A DNA stretch of 64,000 nt from Maribacter litoralis (GTDB lineage: Bacteria > Bacteroidota > Bacteroidia > Flavobacteriales > Flavobacteriaceae): contig NZ_QCZD01000002.1 in NCBI RefSeq assembly GCF_003075045.1, forward strand, positions 62,001 through 126,000, written 5' to 3'. The notes beneath the pieces are model-generated. The model did no database searches, was not told the DNA's origin, and saw only the letters and a program-made list of their open reading frames with translations. Numbering within the stretch: the first letter of the stretch is position 1; every line of letters starts with the position of its first letter. Below are positions 51,903 to 59,265 of the stretch, in pieces. Position numbers and translations under genes: made by a program.

Positions 51903-54215
51903 TTACCTTATTGTTACAGGTTCTTTGGTAATTCGTACTTCTGCTTTACCATTTTTCTTTCTAGATTCTATATTTAACGCTTTGTTTTTCTTTAGTAGGT
52001 CAATGGCTTTATCAGACGAAATGGCTTTGCCTTCGTAGAAAAACGTTGCTCCTTTTTTTGCCATGCTTATAACATAATCTAACGGTGACGGCGGAGTAGG
52101 AGGTGGAGGTGCAACCGGACTGCTAGGCTTAGAATGAAAAGTTTGGGTGTTTGAAGGAATTCCGTTTAAAGCCTTTACATCGAGATTTAAATGATCATAT
52201 GGGTCTTGATTTTCAATGATTTCATTAATCTGACTGTCTGCATACTCAGAAGTGTTTGGGGCTTCAGGAACTGGTGGTGGCTCTGGGAAATCTGGGAATG
52301 GCTCTCCATTCTCTTTTTGTTTAGCAGACATTAATCCGTAGATATAAGTTAGTCGATCCACATCAGCTTTTAGTATGCGTATATTTCCGCCTTCGGAAAT
52401 CATGGTGTTGTAACTTTTTGCCAACTTATTGTAGGTGGATAATTGCTCTTTTGTAGTACCATCTTGATTTTGTTTAGGCAAACATTCAGGAAAAGGTTGA
52501 GCTGATTTTCTTTCCTCAACAGTCATATTTTTATAGATAGATTCTAACATCCTTAAATCACTAAGTGGAATACTTCTTTTCTCTATAGGGATTGCATTGT
52601 ATTTTTTTGCAAGAGTATTGTAGTTGTTAAAAGCTCTTTTGTTTAGATTCTTATTAATGTCACCTGAGGATGTGTATATGGCAAATTGTGCATTATCATA
52701 ATCCTCTAAAGGCGACATAGCTTTTACGCTATGGCGCTTTACTATTGCATTTAGTTGAGTAGCGGGTATAATTTTGTTATCGTTAACTGAAATAAAATCG
52801 TTAAGGTTGTTTAATTGTATCCAGCCTGATGAACTTACTAAGTAGTGTATATTATCTATTTCAATAACGATTTTTTCATTGCCTTTTTTAGCATTTTTTA
52901 GTTCCTGATTAAAAGCATGTTCTTTAATAGCATTAACCTTAAATTCTTGAATTGATGAGTTTGAAGAATCACTGTTGCTTGTAAAAAGTTTTGAAAATTC
53001 TGGTACATCCGAATTTTTATTTTGAAGCCCAAAATAAAATGTACTAGTGATTTCTCCTTGTAAATTACCCCAGTGTTCTTGTTGTATAAGTGGTTTATAC
53101 CCATTTTTTTTAACCGAAAGCGAAAAGTAAATTTCTCCGGGTTGTTCTATTTTTAATTTAAGTGAGTAATTTCCGTGGTTGTCTGTAACAGCGAGTAAAT
53201 TTCCTTCTTTATCTCTTATTTCGGCATTTTCTAAGGGCTGTAAAGTCTTTGAGTCTACTACTGAACCGGCTAGTTTTATTATTCTTTTAGTGTCTAATTG
53301 GTTATTACTAGTTCTATTGGCATTACTATACTTTGTTGATTTTTCACTGAATCCAAATAGTAAAATTGCCAATAACGGAAGCAGCAATAGACTTCTAATT
53401 AAAATCCCCTTTTTTGATGTTTGTTTTTTCATGATGATGAATCGTTTTTTGATTGATGAATAATTTATGGCATTTGCAATACCAACTGATTGATGGATGT
53501 TAGAGCTGTCGTTTGATAAGTACGATAGTAATGTATTTTGATAGTTTAAGTGGTCTTCTTGACTATTAAGTACCGCACTGTCTGCTAAGAATTCATGATT
53601 TAGTTTAATGCTTTTCTTGAAAGCATATATTAACGGATTGAACCAAAATAATACTTGTAATACCTCCAGAAAAAGAACATCCAAACTATGCCTTTGTATA
53701 GCATGGGTTTCTTCATGTAGCAGCACAGAATTAGGTATGCTTTTGGTCTCAAATTTTTGTTTATTCAGAAATATGTACTTTAAAAAAGTGTGTGGCGGCA
53801 GTTGTTCTTTTAATAGGATTCTATAGATAGTACTATGTTTCGTTTTTGGATTGTTATGAATACGTTTCCAAATTTTATTGAGATTGATAAGAAAACGCAA
53901 TGCAAATCCTGCAACTCCTAATCCGTATATAGTCCATAGTATTAAAGACCAATTCATAGGCGAATTTGCAATAGTCTGAACTACTGGTTGTATCTCTTGG
54001 GGTTCATTTATGGTGATAACTTGAGTGACTCCCGTGGAGGGTTCAATTTCAACGTATTCTGTAAATACAATTTGTGGTATTATAAAAGAAGCGATGACTG
54101 CTGTTAATAGAAAAAATCTTTTAAAATGATGCATGCTTTCTTTCTCCAAAAGGAGTTTATAGAAAAGCAAAAAGATGCTCATACATGCGGCGGATTTTAA
54201 AAGATAGATTTCCAT
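51903..54215 (-). CDS. BlaR1-like M56 metallopeptidase, system 2
   Basis: 770 residues. Two membrane spans near 34-52 and 88-110 precede HEETH (167-171), the zinc site, with NHEFLAD following about 35 residues later; a third span lies near 275-293. The periplasmic part starts with a carboxypeptidase-regulatory-like domain (about 312-385, KLAGSVVDSKTLQPLENAEI) and a proline-rich linker (PVAPPPPTPPSP near 700). It has no TonB_C pair, unlike system 1. It follows its blaI by two bases and probably senses an envelope or wall-related signal. Confidence 0.87.
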   Translation of the reverse strand: MEIYLLKSAACMSIFLLFYKLLLEKESMHHFKRFFLLTAVIASFIIPQIVFTEYVEIEPSTGVTQVITINEPQEIQPVVQTIANSPMNWSLILWTIYGLGVAGFALRFLINLNKIWKRIHNNPKTKHSTIYRILLKEQLPPHTFLKYIFLNKQKFETKSIPNSVLLHEETHAIQRHSLDVLFLEVLQVLFWFNPLIYAFKKSIKLNHEFLADSAVLNSQEDHLNYQNTLLSYLSNDSSNIHQSVGIANAINYSSIKKRFIIMKKQTSKKGILIRSLLLLPLLAILLFGFSEKSTKYSNANRTSNNQLDTKRIIKLAGSVVDSKTLQPLENAEIRDKEGNLLAVTDNHGNYSLKLKIEQPGEIYFSLSVKKNGYKPLIQQEHWGNLQGEITSTFYFGLQNKNSDVPEFSKLFTSNSDSSNSSIQEFKVNAIKEHAFNQELKNAKKGNEKIVIEIDNIHYLVSSSGWIQLNNLNDFISVNDNKIIPATQLNAIVKRHSVKAMSPLEDYDNAQFAIYTSSGDINKNLNKRAFNNYNTLAKKYNAIPIEKRSIPLSDLRMLESIYKNMTVEERKSAQPFPECLPKQNQDGTTKEQLSTYNKLAKSYNTMISEGGNIRILKADVDRLTYIYGLMSAKQKENGEPFPDFPEPPPVPEAPNTSEYADSQINEIIENQDPYDHLNLDVKALNGIPSNTQTFHSKPSSPVAPPPPTPPSPLDYVISMAKKGATFFYEGKAISSDKAIDLLKKNKALNIESRKKNGKAEVRITKEPVTIR

Positions 54216-54217
54216 AA

Positions 54218-54583
54218 TTACTTCTTTTCTATTTCAACATCTATTAGTTTTTTCAATTCTTCCAATTCTGCTTTGCTTAAATTGGTTTCTTGAGTGAAAA
54301 AAGATGCGAACTGACTCGCACTATCATTAAAGAAGTTTTTAATGAGTCCGTTAACATGTTTAGAGAAATAGTCTTTTTTCTTAACCAACGGAAAGTATTC
54401 TCTACTTCTACCAAAGCTTTTATAGTCAATAAACTTCTTGTCGGTCATTCTTTTTAAAAGTGTGGCAACCGTTGTGGTGGCGGGCTTGGGTTCTGGGTAA
54501 GCATCAAGCAAATCTTTCATGAAAGCCTTTTTCTGCTTCCAAAGAATATTCATTAATTCTTCTTCTGATTTGGATAATTGCAT
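54218..54583 (-). CDS. BlaI/MecI-family repressor, system 2
   Basis: 121 residues. MQLSKSEEELMNILWKQKK and KPATTTVATLLKRMTDKKF are the winged-helix elements, and ELEELKKLIDVEIEKK the dimerisation end. It shares family with system 1 but is clearly divergent. Three TCTACA-type dyads lie upstream, the nearest ending three bases before the ATG. It and the M56 gene form a two-gene minus-strand operon. Confidence 0.92.
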   Translation of the reverse strand: MQLSKSEEELMNILWKQKKAFMKDLLDAYPEPKPATTTVATLLKRMTDKKFIDYKSFGRSREYFPLVKKKDYFSKHVNGLIKNFFNDSASQFASFFTQETNLSKAELEELKKLIDVEIEKK

Positions 54584-54586
54584 TTT

Positions 54587-54648
54587 TCTACAAGTTTAGA
54601 GTATGTTCTACAAACATAGAATAAATATTTTAATTCTACAAATGTAGA
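54587..54648. promoter_or_regulatory. Three dyads and promoter of the second blaI gene
   Basis: TCTACAAGTTTAGA (54587-54600), TCTACAAACATAGA (54607-54620) and TCTACAAATGTAGA (54635-54648) share the TACA/TGTA-type half-sites known for BlaI/MecI operators. On the minus strand TTG (54641-54639), a 20-base spacer and TATGTTTG (54618-54611) form a perfect Bacteroidota promoter overlapped by the two outer dyads. Confidence 0.85.
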
Positions 54649-54809
54649 GGCGTTTTGTTGGTTTTTGCCTTAGGGATAGCAATGAAAAGCCGCATTCGCT
54701 TTTTAGCGAAGCGTACTTGCAATGTATAGCCCGACCCCAATTCTTTGGGAAAAGGTCCATATGACCGATTTGAAAGATGTAAATTTGTCTTCTTAAAATA
54801 ACCAATAAT

Positions 54810-55388
54810 ATGAGTGTATTAGCTGATTTGGAAGCACGTAGTGGCTCCACTTGCGAATTATGTACGGGAACCAGTAATTTAGAAGTTTTTGAAGTGGAAC
54901 CGGTAACGGTAAGTGGTGTAGATTCTAGTATATTGGCATGTGAAATTTGCCGTACTCAAATTGAAGACCCGGAGCAGATGGATGCAAACCATTGGCGTTG
55001 TCTGAACGACAGTATGTGGAGCGAATATGATTCGGTGAAAGTTGTGGCTTGGAGAATGCTATCTAGATTAAAATCTGAAGGCTGGCCTAAAGATTTGCTG
55101 GATATGATGTATTTGGAACCAGAGGTTTTAGATTGGGCAAAAGCTACTGGCGAAGGATTGGCAGAAAGCGAGAAAATAATTCACCGCGATGTTAATGGTG
55201 TAATTCTTGAAAATGGAGATAGTGTAGTTCTGGTGAAGGACTTGAAAATTAAAGGGTCTAGCCAAGTAGCTAAACAAGGTACTGCAGTACGTAGAATTTC
55301 TTTAGATCGTGAGAATGCCGAGTACATTGAAGGTAAGGTAGGACCAACTATGACGGTTATCATTACCAAGTACGTGAAGAAAATATAG
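54810..55388 (+). CDS. PhnA-domain protein
   Basis: 192 residues: an N-terminal zinc-ribbon-like part (STCELCTGTSNL, residues 13-24, and LACEICRTQIEDPE near 43-56) and the C-terminal PhnA/YjdM domain (about 125-190, RDVNGVILENGDSVVLVKDL). Despite the name, most PhnA proteins have no shown role in phosphonate use. It is a single gene, followed by a REP-like palindrome. Confidence 0.88.
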   Translation: MSVLADLEARSGSTCELCTGTSNLEVFEVEPVTVSGVDSSILACEICRTQIEDPEQMDANHWRCLNDSMWSEYDSVKVVAWRMLSRLKSEGWPKDLLDMMYLEPEVLDWAKATGEGLAESEKIIHRDVNGVILENGDSVVLVKDLKIKGSSQVAKQGTAVRRISLDRENAEYIEGKVGPTMTVIITKYVKKI

Positions 55389-55445
55389 TTGTTTGTTCTT
55401 TGAATCAATATATCATCGATAAAAGATACTTCTAGAATAAAATGA

Positions 55446-55536
55446 ACGTCTTTGCGAGGAGCTTTATAGCGACGAAGCAATCTGTAAGTTTCGTGTTCCA
55501 AAGTTACAGATTGCTTCGCCAAACTCGCAAAGACGT
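55446..55536. repeat. REP-like large palindromic element
   Basis: Outer arms ACGTCTTTGCGAG (55446-55458) and CTCGCAAAGACGT (55524-55536) enclose inner arms CGAAGCAATCTGTAA (55473-55487) and TTACAGATTGCTTCG (55504-55518). It forms a long two-part hairpin between two convergent genes. Similar TTGCGAG...GAAGCAATCT elements are widespread in Bacteroidota genomes. Confidence 0.8.
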
Positions 55537-55558
55537 TTTATTTTCAACTGTCAACCAT

Positions 55559-56950
55559 TTACTTCTTGGTCATTTCTGTAAAATACTCATAAAAATACGG
55601 TATTGTTTCAATGCCTTTAAAGTAGTTCCACACTCCAAAATGCTCGTTAGGGGAGTGTATGGCATCACTATCTAAACCAAAGCCCATAAGTATGGTCTTG
55701 CTTTTTAGTTCTTGCTCAAAAAGGGAAACTATTGGTATACTACCACCACTACGTTGTGGAATCGGTTTTTTACCGAATGTAGTTTCGTAAGCTTTTGAAG
55801 CCGCTTGGTAAGCAGTGGTATCGATAGGGGTTACATATCCTTGTCCGCCATGATGAGGTTTTACAACTACCTTTACACCTTTAGGCGCAATAGCTTCAAA
55901 ATGTGTTTTGAATAGTTCGGTGATTTCTCTCCAATCTTGATTAGGAACTAATCGCATAGATATTTTGGCGTAAGCCTTACTGGCTATAACCGTTTTAGCA
56001 CCTTCACCAATATAACCTCCCCAAATACCATTTACATCTAGCGTAGGTCTAATGGAATTACGTTCGTTGGTGGAATATCCTTTTTCTCCGTAAACAGATT
56101 CAATATCCAAAGCCTCTTGGTATTTTTCAATACTAAAAGGTGCTTTTGCCATTTCTGCACGTTCGTCGGCAGATAGTTCTTCTACTTTGTCATAAAAACC
56201 AGGAATGGTTATATGATTGTTTTCATCATGTAGACTGGCGATCATTTTGGTTAAAATATTGATAGGGTTGGCAACCGCACCGCCATATAAGCCAGAATGT
56301 AAATCGCGATTAGGACCGGTAACTTCTACTTCCACATAACTAAGTCCCCGTAAACCTGTAGTAATGGAAGGAACATCATTGGCAATCATTCCTGTATCGG
56401 ATATTAAAATAACATCGTTAGCCAGTTTTTCTTTATTCTCGGCTACGTAAATGCTTAAGTTATTACTGCCAACTTCTTCCTCGCCTTCGATCATGAATTT
56501 TACATTACATGGTAGCTGGTCGGTTTTCACCATAAGTTCCAATGCTTTTACATGCATATACATTTGCCCTTTATCGTCACAAGCACCACGTGCAAAAATG
56601 GCTCCTTCTGGGTGCTTATCGGTTTTTTTGATAACAGGTTCGTATGGTGGTGAAGTCCATAATTCCAATGGTTCGGCTGGTTGTACATCATAATGACCAT
56701 ATACAAGTACCGTTGGTAAATCAGGATTTATAATTTTTTCACCGTATACAATTGGGTAACCAGCAGTTTCATGAATTTCAACAAGATCACAGCCAGCATC
56801 CTCCAATCTCGATTTTACCATTTCAGCAGCATCTAAAACATCTTGCGAAAAAGCAGGGTCTGCGCTAACAGACGGAATTTTAAGTAGTTCAATGATTTCA
56901 TTTAAAAATCGGTCTTTGTTTTCCGATAAATAATTTTTTACGTTTTTCAT
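55559..56950 (-). CDS. M20-family dipeptidase
   Basis: 463 residues. VYGHYDVQP near residues 83-91 carries the first zinc ligand (His86, Asp88), EGEEEVGS the catalytic Glu and second ligand, and LHSGLYGG the M20 dimer/ligand region. The family hydrolyses dipeptides or related peptides in a di-zinc site in the cytoplasm. No signal peptide is present. It is a single minus-strand gene, convergent with PhnA and divergent from tRNA-Leu. Confidence 0.92.
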   Translation of the reverse strand: MKNVKNYLSENKDRFLNEIIELLKIPSVSADPAFSQDVLDAAEMVKSRLEDAGCDLVEIHETAGYPIVYGEKIINPDLPTVLVYGHYDVQPAEPLELWTSPPYEPVIKKTDKHPEGAIFARGACDDKGQMYMHVKALELMVKTDQLPCNVKFMIEGEEEVGSNNLSIYVAENKEKLANDVILISDTGMIANDVPSITTGLRGLSYVEVEVTGPNRDLHSGLYGGAVANPINILTKMIASLHDENNHITIPGFYDKVEELSADERAEMAKAPFSIEKYQEALDIESVYGEKGYSTNERNSIRPTLDVNGIWGGYIGEGAKTVIASKAYAKISMRLVPNQDWREITELFKTHFEAIAPKGVKVVVKPHHGGQGYVTPIDTTAYQAASKAYETTFGKKPIPQRSGGSIPIVSLFEQELKSKTILMGFGLDSDAIHSPNEHFGVWNYFKGIETIPYFYEYFTEMTKK

Positions 56951-57033
56951 GTACTTTTTTATGTGACTTTCGATAAAAGTACAAAAAGCGTAATTTTTAA
57001 ATAGCTAAAATTTAGAGAATTGATTTTTTGCAT

Positions 57034-57041
57034 TATATTTG
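57034..57041 (+). promoter_or_regulatory. -7 promoter element of tRNA-Leu
   Basis: TATATTTG, an exact TAnnTTTG match, 37 bases before the tRNA. A TTG at standard spacing is not present. Confidence 0.5.
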
Positions 57042-57078
57042 CACCCCGATAATCACATATCGTGATTTAGGAAAGTAT

Positions 57079-57160
57079 GCAGGCGTGGTGGAATTGGTAG
57101 ACACGCTAGACTTAGGATCTAGTGCCGCGAGGTGTGAGAGTTCGAGTCTCTCCGCCTGTA
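57079..57160 (+). tRNA. tRNA-Leu (anticodon UAG)
   Basis: 82 bases. Acceptor arms GCAGGCG and CGCCTGT pair, the D-arm has TGGTAGACA, and the anticodon arm CTAGA-CTTAGGA-TCTAG gives the anticodon TAG. The long variable arm (TGCCGCGAGGTG) and GTTCGAGTC T-loop identify a class II leucine tRNA. The discriminator A is at 57160 and the CCA is not encoded. Confidence 0.95.
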
Positions 57161-57167
57161 CAACGAG

Positions 57168-57197
57168 AAGCCTCTTGAGAATTCAAGGGGCTTTTTT
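57168..57197 (+). terminator. Terminator after tRNA-Leu
   Basis: AAGCCTCTTGA (57168-57178), loop GAAT, TCAAGGGGCTT (57183-57193), then TTTT. One G-U pair fits plus-strand transcription. Confidence 0.8.
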
Positions 57198-57314
57198 ATG
57201 CATTAATATTTTCAAATAAGAGCTTTAAAACATCACTTCAAAACAGATTTGTAAGTTTTAACCTTTATTTACTTCTAATGCTATAGATTAAGTCAAATAG
57301 CAGAAAGGATAATT

Positions 57315-58523
57315 ATGGGGTTCGAAAAAGTATCGTTTACAAATACTGAAGGAAAACAATTAGCGGCTAGGTTAGAAATACCTAATAATCAAGAAGCACA
57401 CACTTATGCTGTTTTTGCCCATTGTTTTACCTGTAATAAGAATTTTTCTGCTGTTCGCAATATATCAAGGGCTTTAGTAAATAAAGGAATAGCTGTACTT
57501 CGTTTCGATTTTACAGGTTTAGGTGATAGTGAAGGTAGTTTTGAAGACACCAATTTTTCATCAAACGTTTCTGATCTTATTCAAGCGGCTAAATTTTTAG
57601 AAGAGAATTACAAAGCTCCTGCTTTATTGATTGGACACTCACTTGGTGGTGCAGCTGTAATTTTTGCTGCTTCTAAAATTGCATCTGTTGTCGCTGTTTC
57701 TACCATTGGCGCCCCATCTTCCCCGGCACATGTGAAACATCTATTTAAATCTAATGTAGAGGAAATTAATGCCACGGGTAAAGCAAAAGTGAATATTGGT
57801 GGTAGGGACTTCACCATTAAAAAAGATTTTATCGATGATATTGAGTCAAAACCTATGAATGAGGTTTTAAAGAACTTGAGAAAACCGTATTTGGTCATTC
57901 ATTCGCCCCAAGATACCATTGTGGGTATTGAAAATGCAAAGGAATTATATCAATACGCACATCATCCAAAAAGCTTTATTTCTGTTGATAAAGCTGATCA
58001 TCTATTATCAAACAATGATGACTCTACATATGTTGGTAACGTTATTGCTGGTTGGGCAGAACGTTACTTGGATATTCCTAAAAGAGCACCATTAAAAACC
58101 GCTCACCAAGTTGCGGTGAGTATAGGTAATGAAGGCTTTACCTCTGAAATAGTTTCTGGTAATCATTTGTTGATTGCAGATGAACCTACTGATTTTGGTG
58201 GAAACGATTTTGGTCCTTCTCCATATGATTATGTTTCATCGGGATTAGGAGCTTGTACCGCGATGACATTGAGAATGTATGCCACTAGAAAAAAATGGGA
58301 TTTGCAAAAGGTAGTTGTTCATGTTGATTATGGTAAAGAACACGCTCCAGACTCTGAAAATGTTTCACAATCCGTTGAAAAAATAGATGTTTTTAAAAGA
58401 AATATAGAACTGTTTGGTAATCTAGATGAAAAACAACGTCAGCGGTTATTGGAGATTGCCAATAAATGTCCGGTACATAAAACTCTAACGGCAGGTTCTA
58501 CAGTATTGACTGAATTAAAATAG
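57315..58523 (+). CDS. Alpha/beta-hydrolase fused to OsmC-type peroxidase
   Basis: 402 residues. The N-terminal half is an alpha/beta hydrolase: HCFTCNKN near residue 36, nucleophile Ser in GHSLGG near 105-110, and HSPQDTIV with DKADHLL in the C-terminal active-site part (about residue 195-240). The second half (about 265-402) is OsmC-like with Cys in GACTAMTLRM and KCPVHKTL, the peroxide-reducing pair. This fusion is known in several Bacteroidota and other bacteria. It suggests linked hydrolase and hydroperoxide reduction. DUF427 follows 16 bases later. Confidence 0.92.
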   Translation: MGFEKVSFTNTEGKQLAARLEIPNNQEAHTYAVFAHCFTCNKNFSAVRNISRALVNKGIAVLRFDFTGLGDSEGSFEDTNFSSNVSDLIQAAKFLEENYKAPALLIGHSLGGAAVIFAASKIASVVAVSTIGAPSSPAHVKHLFKSNVEEINATGKAKVNIGGRDFTIKKDFIDDIESKPMNEVLKNLRKPYLVIHSPQDTIVGIENAKELYQYAHHPKSFISVDKADHLLSNNDDSTYVGNVIAGWAERYLDIPKRAPLKTAHQVAVSIGNEGFTSEIVSGNHLLIADEPTDFGGNDFGPSPYDYVSSGLGACTAMTLRMYATRKKWDLQKVVVHVDYGKEHAPDSENVSQSVEKIDVFKRNIELFGNLDEKQRQRLLEIANKCPVHKTLTAGSTVLTELK

Positions 58524-58539
58524 AATTAAATATTAAGAT

Positions 58540-58821
58540 ATGGTACAAGCAATTTGGAATAACGAGGTAATCGCAGAAAGTGATGCTACAATAGTAATTG
58601 AAGGAAATCATTATTTTCCGCCGTCATCTATAAAACAAGAATATTTTAAAAATACCGAGACCCATACCAAATGCCCTTGGAAAGGTGAGGCGTCATATTA
58701 TGATATTGAGGTTGACGGTGATGTAAATAAAGATGCTGCATGGTACTACCCAGAAGTATCAGAATTGGCTAAGAGTATTAAAGGGTATATAGCATTTTGG
58801 AAAGGTGTAGAAGTAAAATAG
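58540..58821 (+). CDS. DUF427 protein
   Basis: 93 residues. The conserved core FPPSSIKQEYF and TKCPWKGEASYYD near residues 25-53 is the DUF427 signature; AAWYYPEVSELAKSIKGYIA follows. The family is small and single-domain with no set function. It is 16 bases after the hydrolase-OsmC gene and probably co-transcribed, ending at a hairpin. Confidence 0.88.
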   Translation: MVQAIWNNEVIAESDATIVIEGNHYFPPSSIKQEYFKNTETHTKCPWKGEASYYDIEVDGDVNKDAAWYYPEVSELAKSIKGYIAFWKGVEVK

Positions 58822-58832
58822 TTTACATAAAA

Positions 58833-58856
58833 AGGGTCAGCTTTCGGCTGACCTTT
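58833..58856 (+). terminator. Hairpin terminator after the DUF427 gene
   Basis: GGTCAGC (58835-58841) and GCTGACC (58847-58853) form a 7-bp stem followed by TTT and then AAATTTTT. The U tail is short. Confidence 0.6.
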
Positions 58857-58883
58857 AAATTTTTACTTAAATATTATTTGCAT

Positions 58884-59132
58884 TTATGCAGTAGCATTTT
58901 GCGGAGCCCAATGGCTACAAGACATACCTGGTGCTGCTTTTTGTGGATTAGCGCAATCGCTAGATTCAAACTTTACACAGGTTACACAATTAGTGTCATC
59001 TTTTAAAGTGGCTTTCATTTCAAAACTATCGCACGTATAACTATTTCCTACTTTTACGCCATGCACTTTACAAGTATTGCCTTCAACCAAATTATCACAA
59101 TTAACACAACTATTTCCAAATCTTATCGACAT
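58884..59132 (-). CDS. Small cysteine-rich protein
   Basis: 82 residues from ATG 59132; a TTG frame extends to 59153. There are nine cysteines, mostly in CxxC-type pairs (SCVNCD, NCVTCV, plus isolated TC and SC), with no signal peptide. The pattern suggests a metal- or cluster-binding small protein. The family is not recognised. It converges with the DUF427 unit and precedes the receptor gene on the same strand by a long gap. Confidence 0.65.
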   Translation of the reverse strand: MSIRFGNSCVNCDNLVEGNTCKVHGVKVGNSYTCDSFEMKATLKDDTNCVTCVKFESSDCANPQKAAPGMSCSHWAPQNATA

Positions 59133-59265
59133 AATCTTCTGTTTTAAATTCAATTAAAACTAAATCCTTAATCCTTTAGAAGCAATTTAAATAGCTGTTT
59201 TTCAGTAGTATGTATTTAGATTATTTAAAAATAGCGAGGGTTAAAATCAATATTTTTATGTTTTT

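Noticed and set aside
51903-54215. Degenerate, inactive M56 peptidase because of HEETH
   Set aside because: HEETH still satisfies HExxH, and a downstream HEF-AD region keeps the third ligand; there is no reason to call it inactive.
57028-57219. A 63-codon ORF covering the tRNA-Leu gene
   Set aside because: It reads straight through a class II leucine tRNA with all arms intact; the ORF is coincidental.
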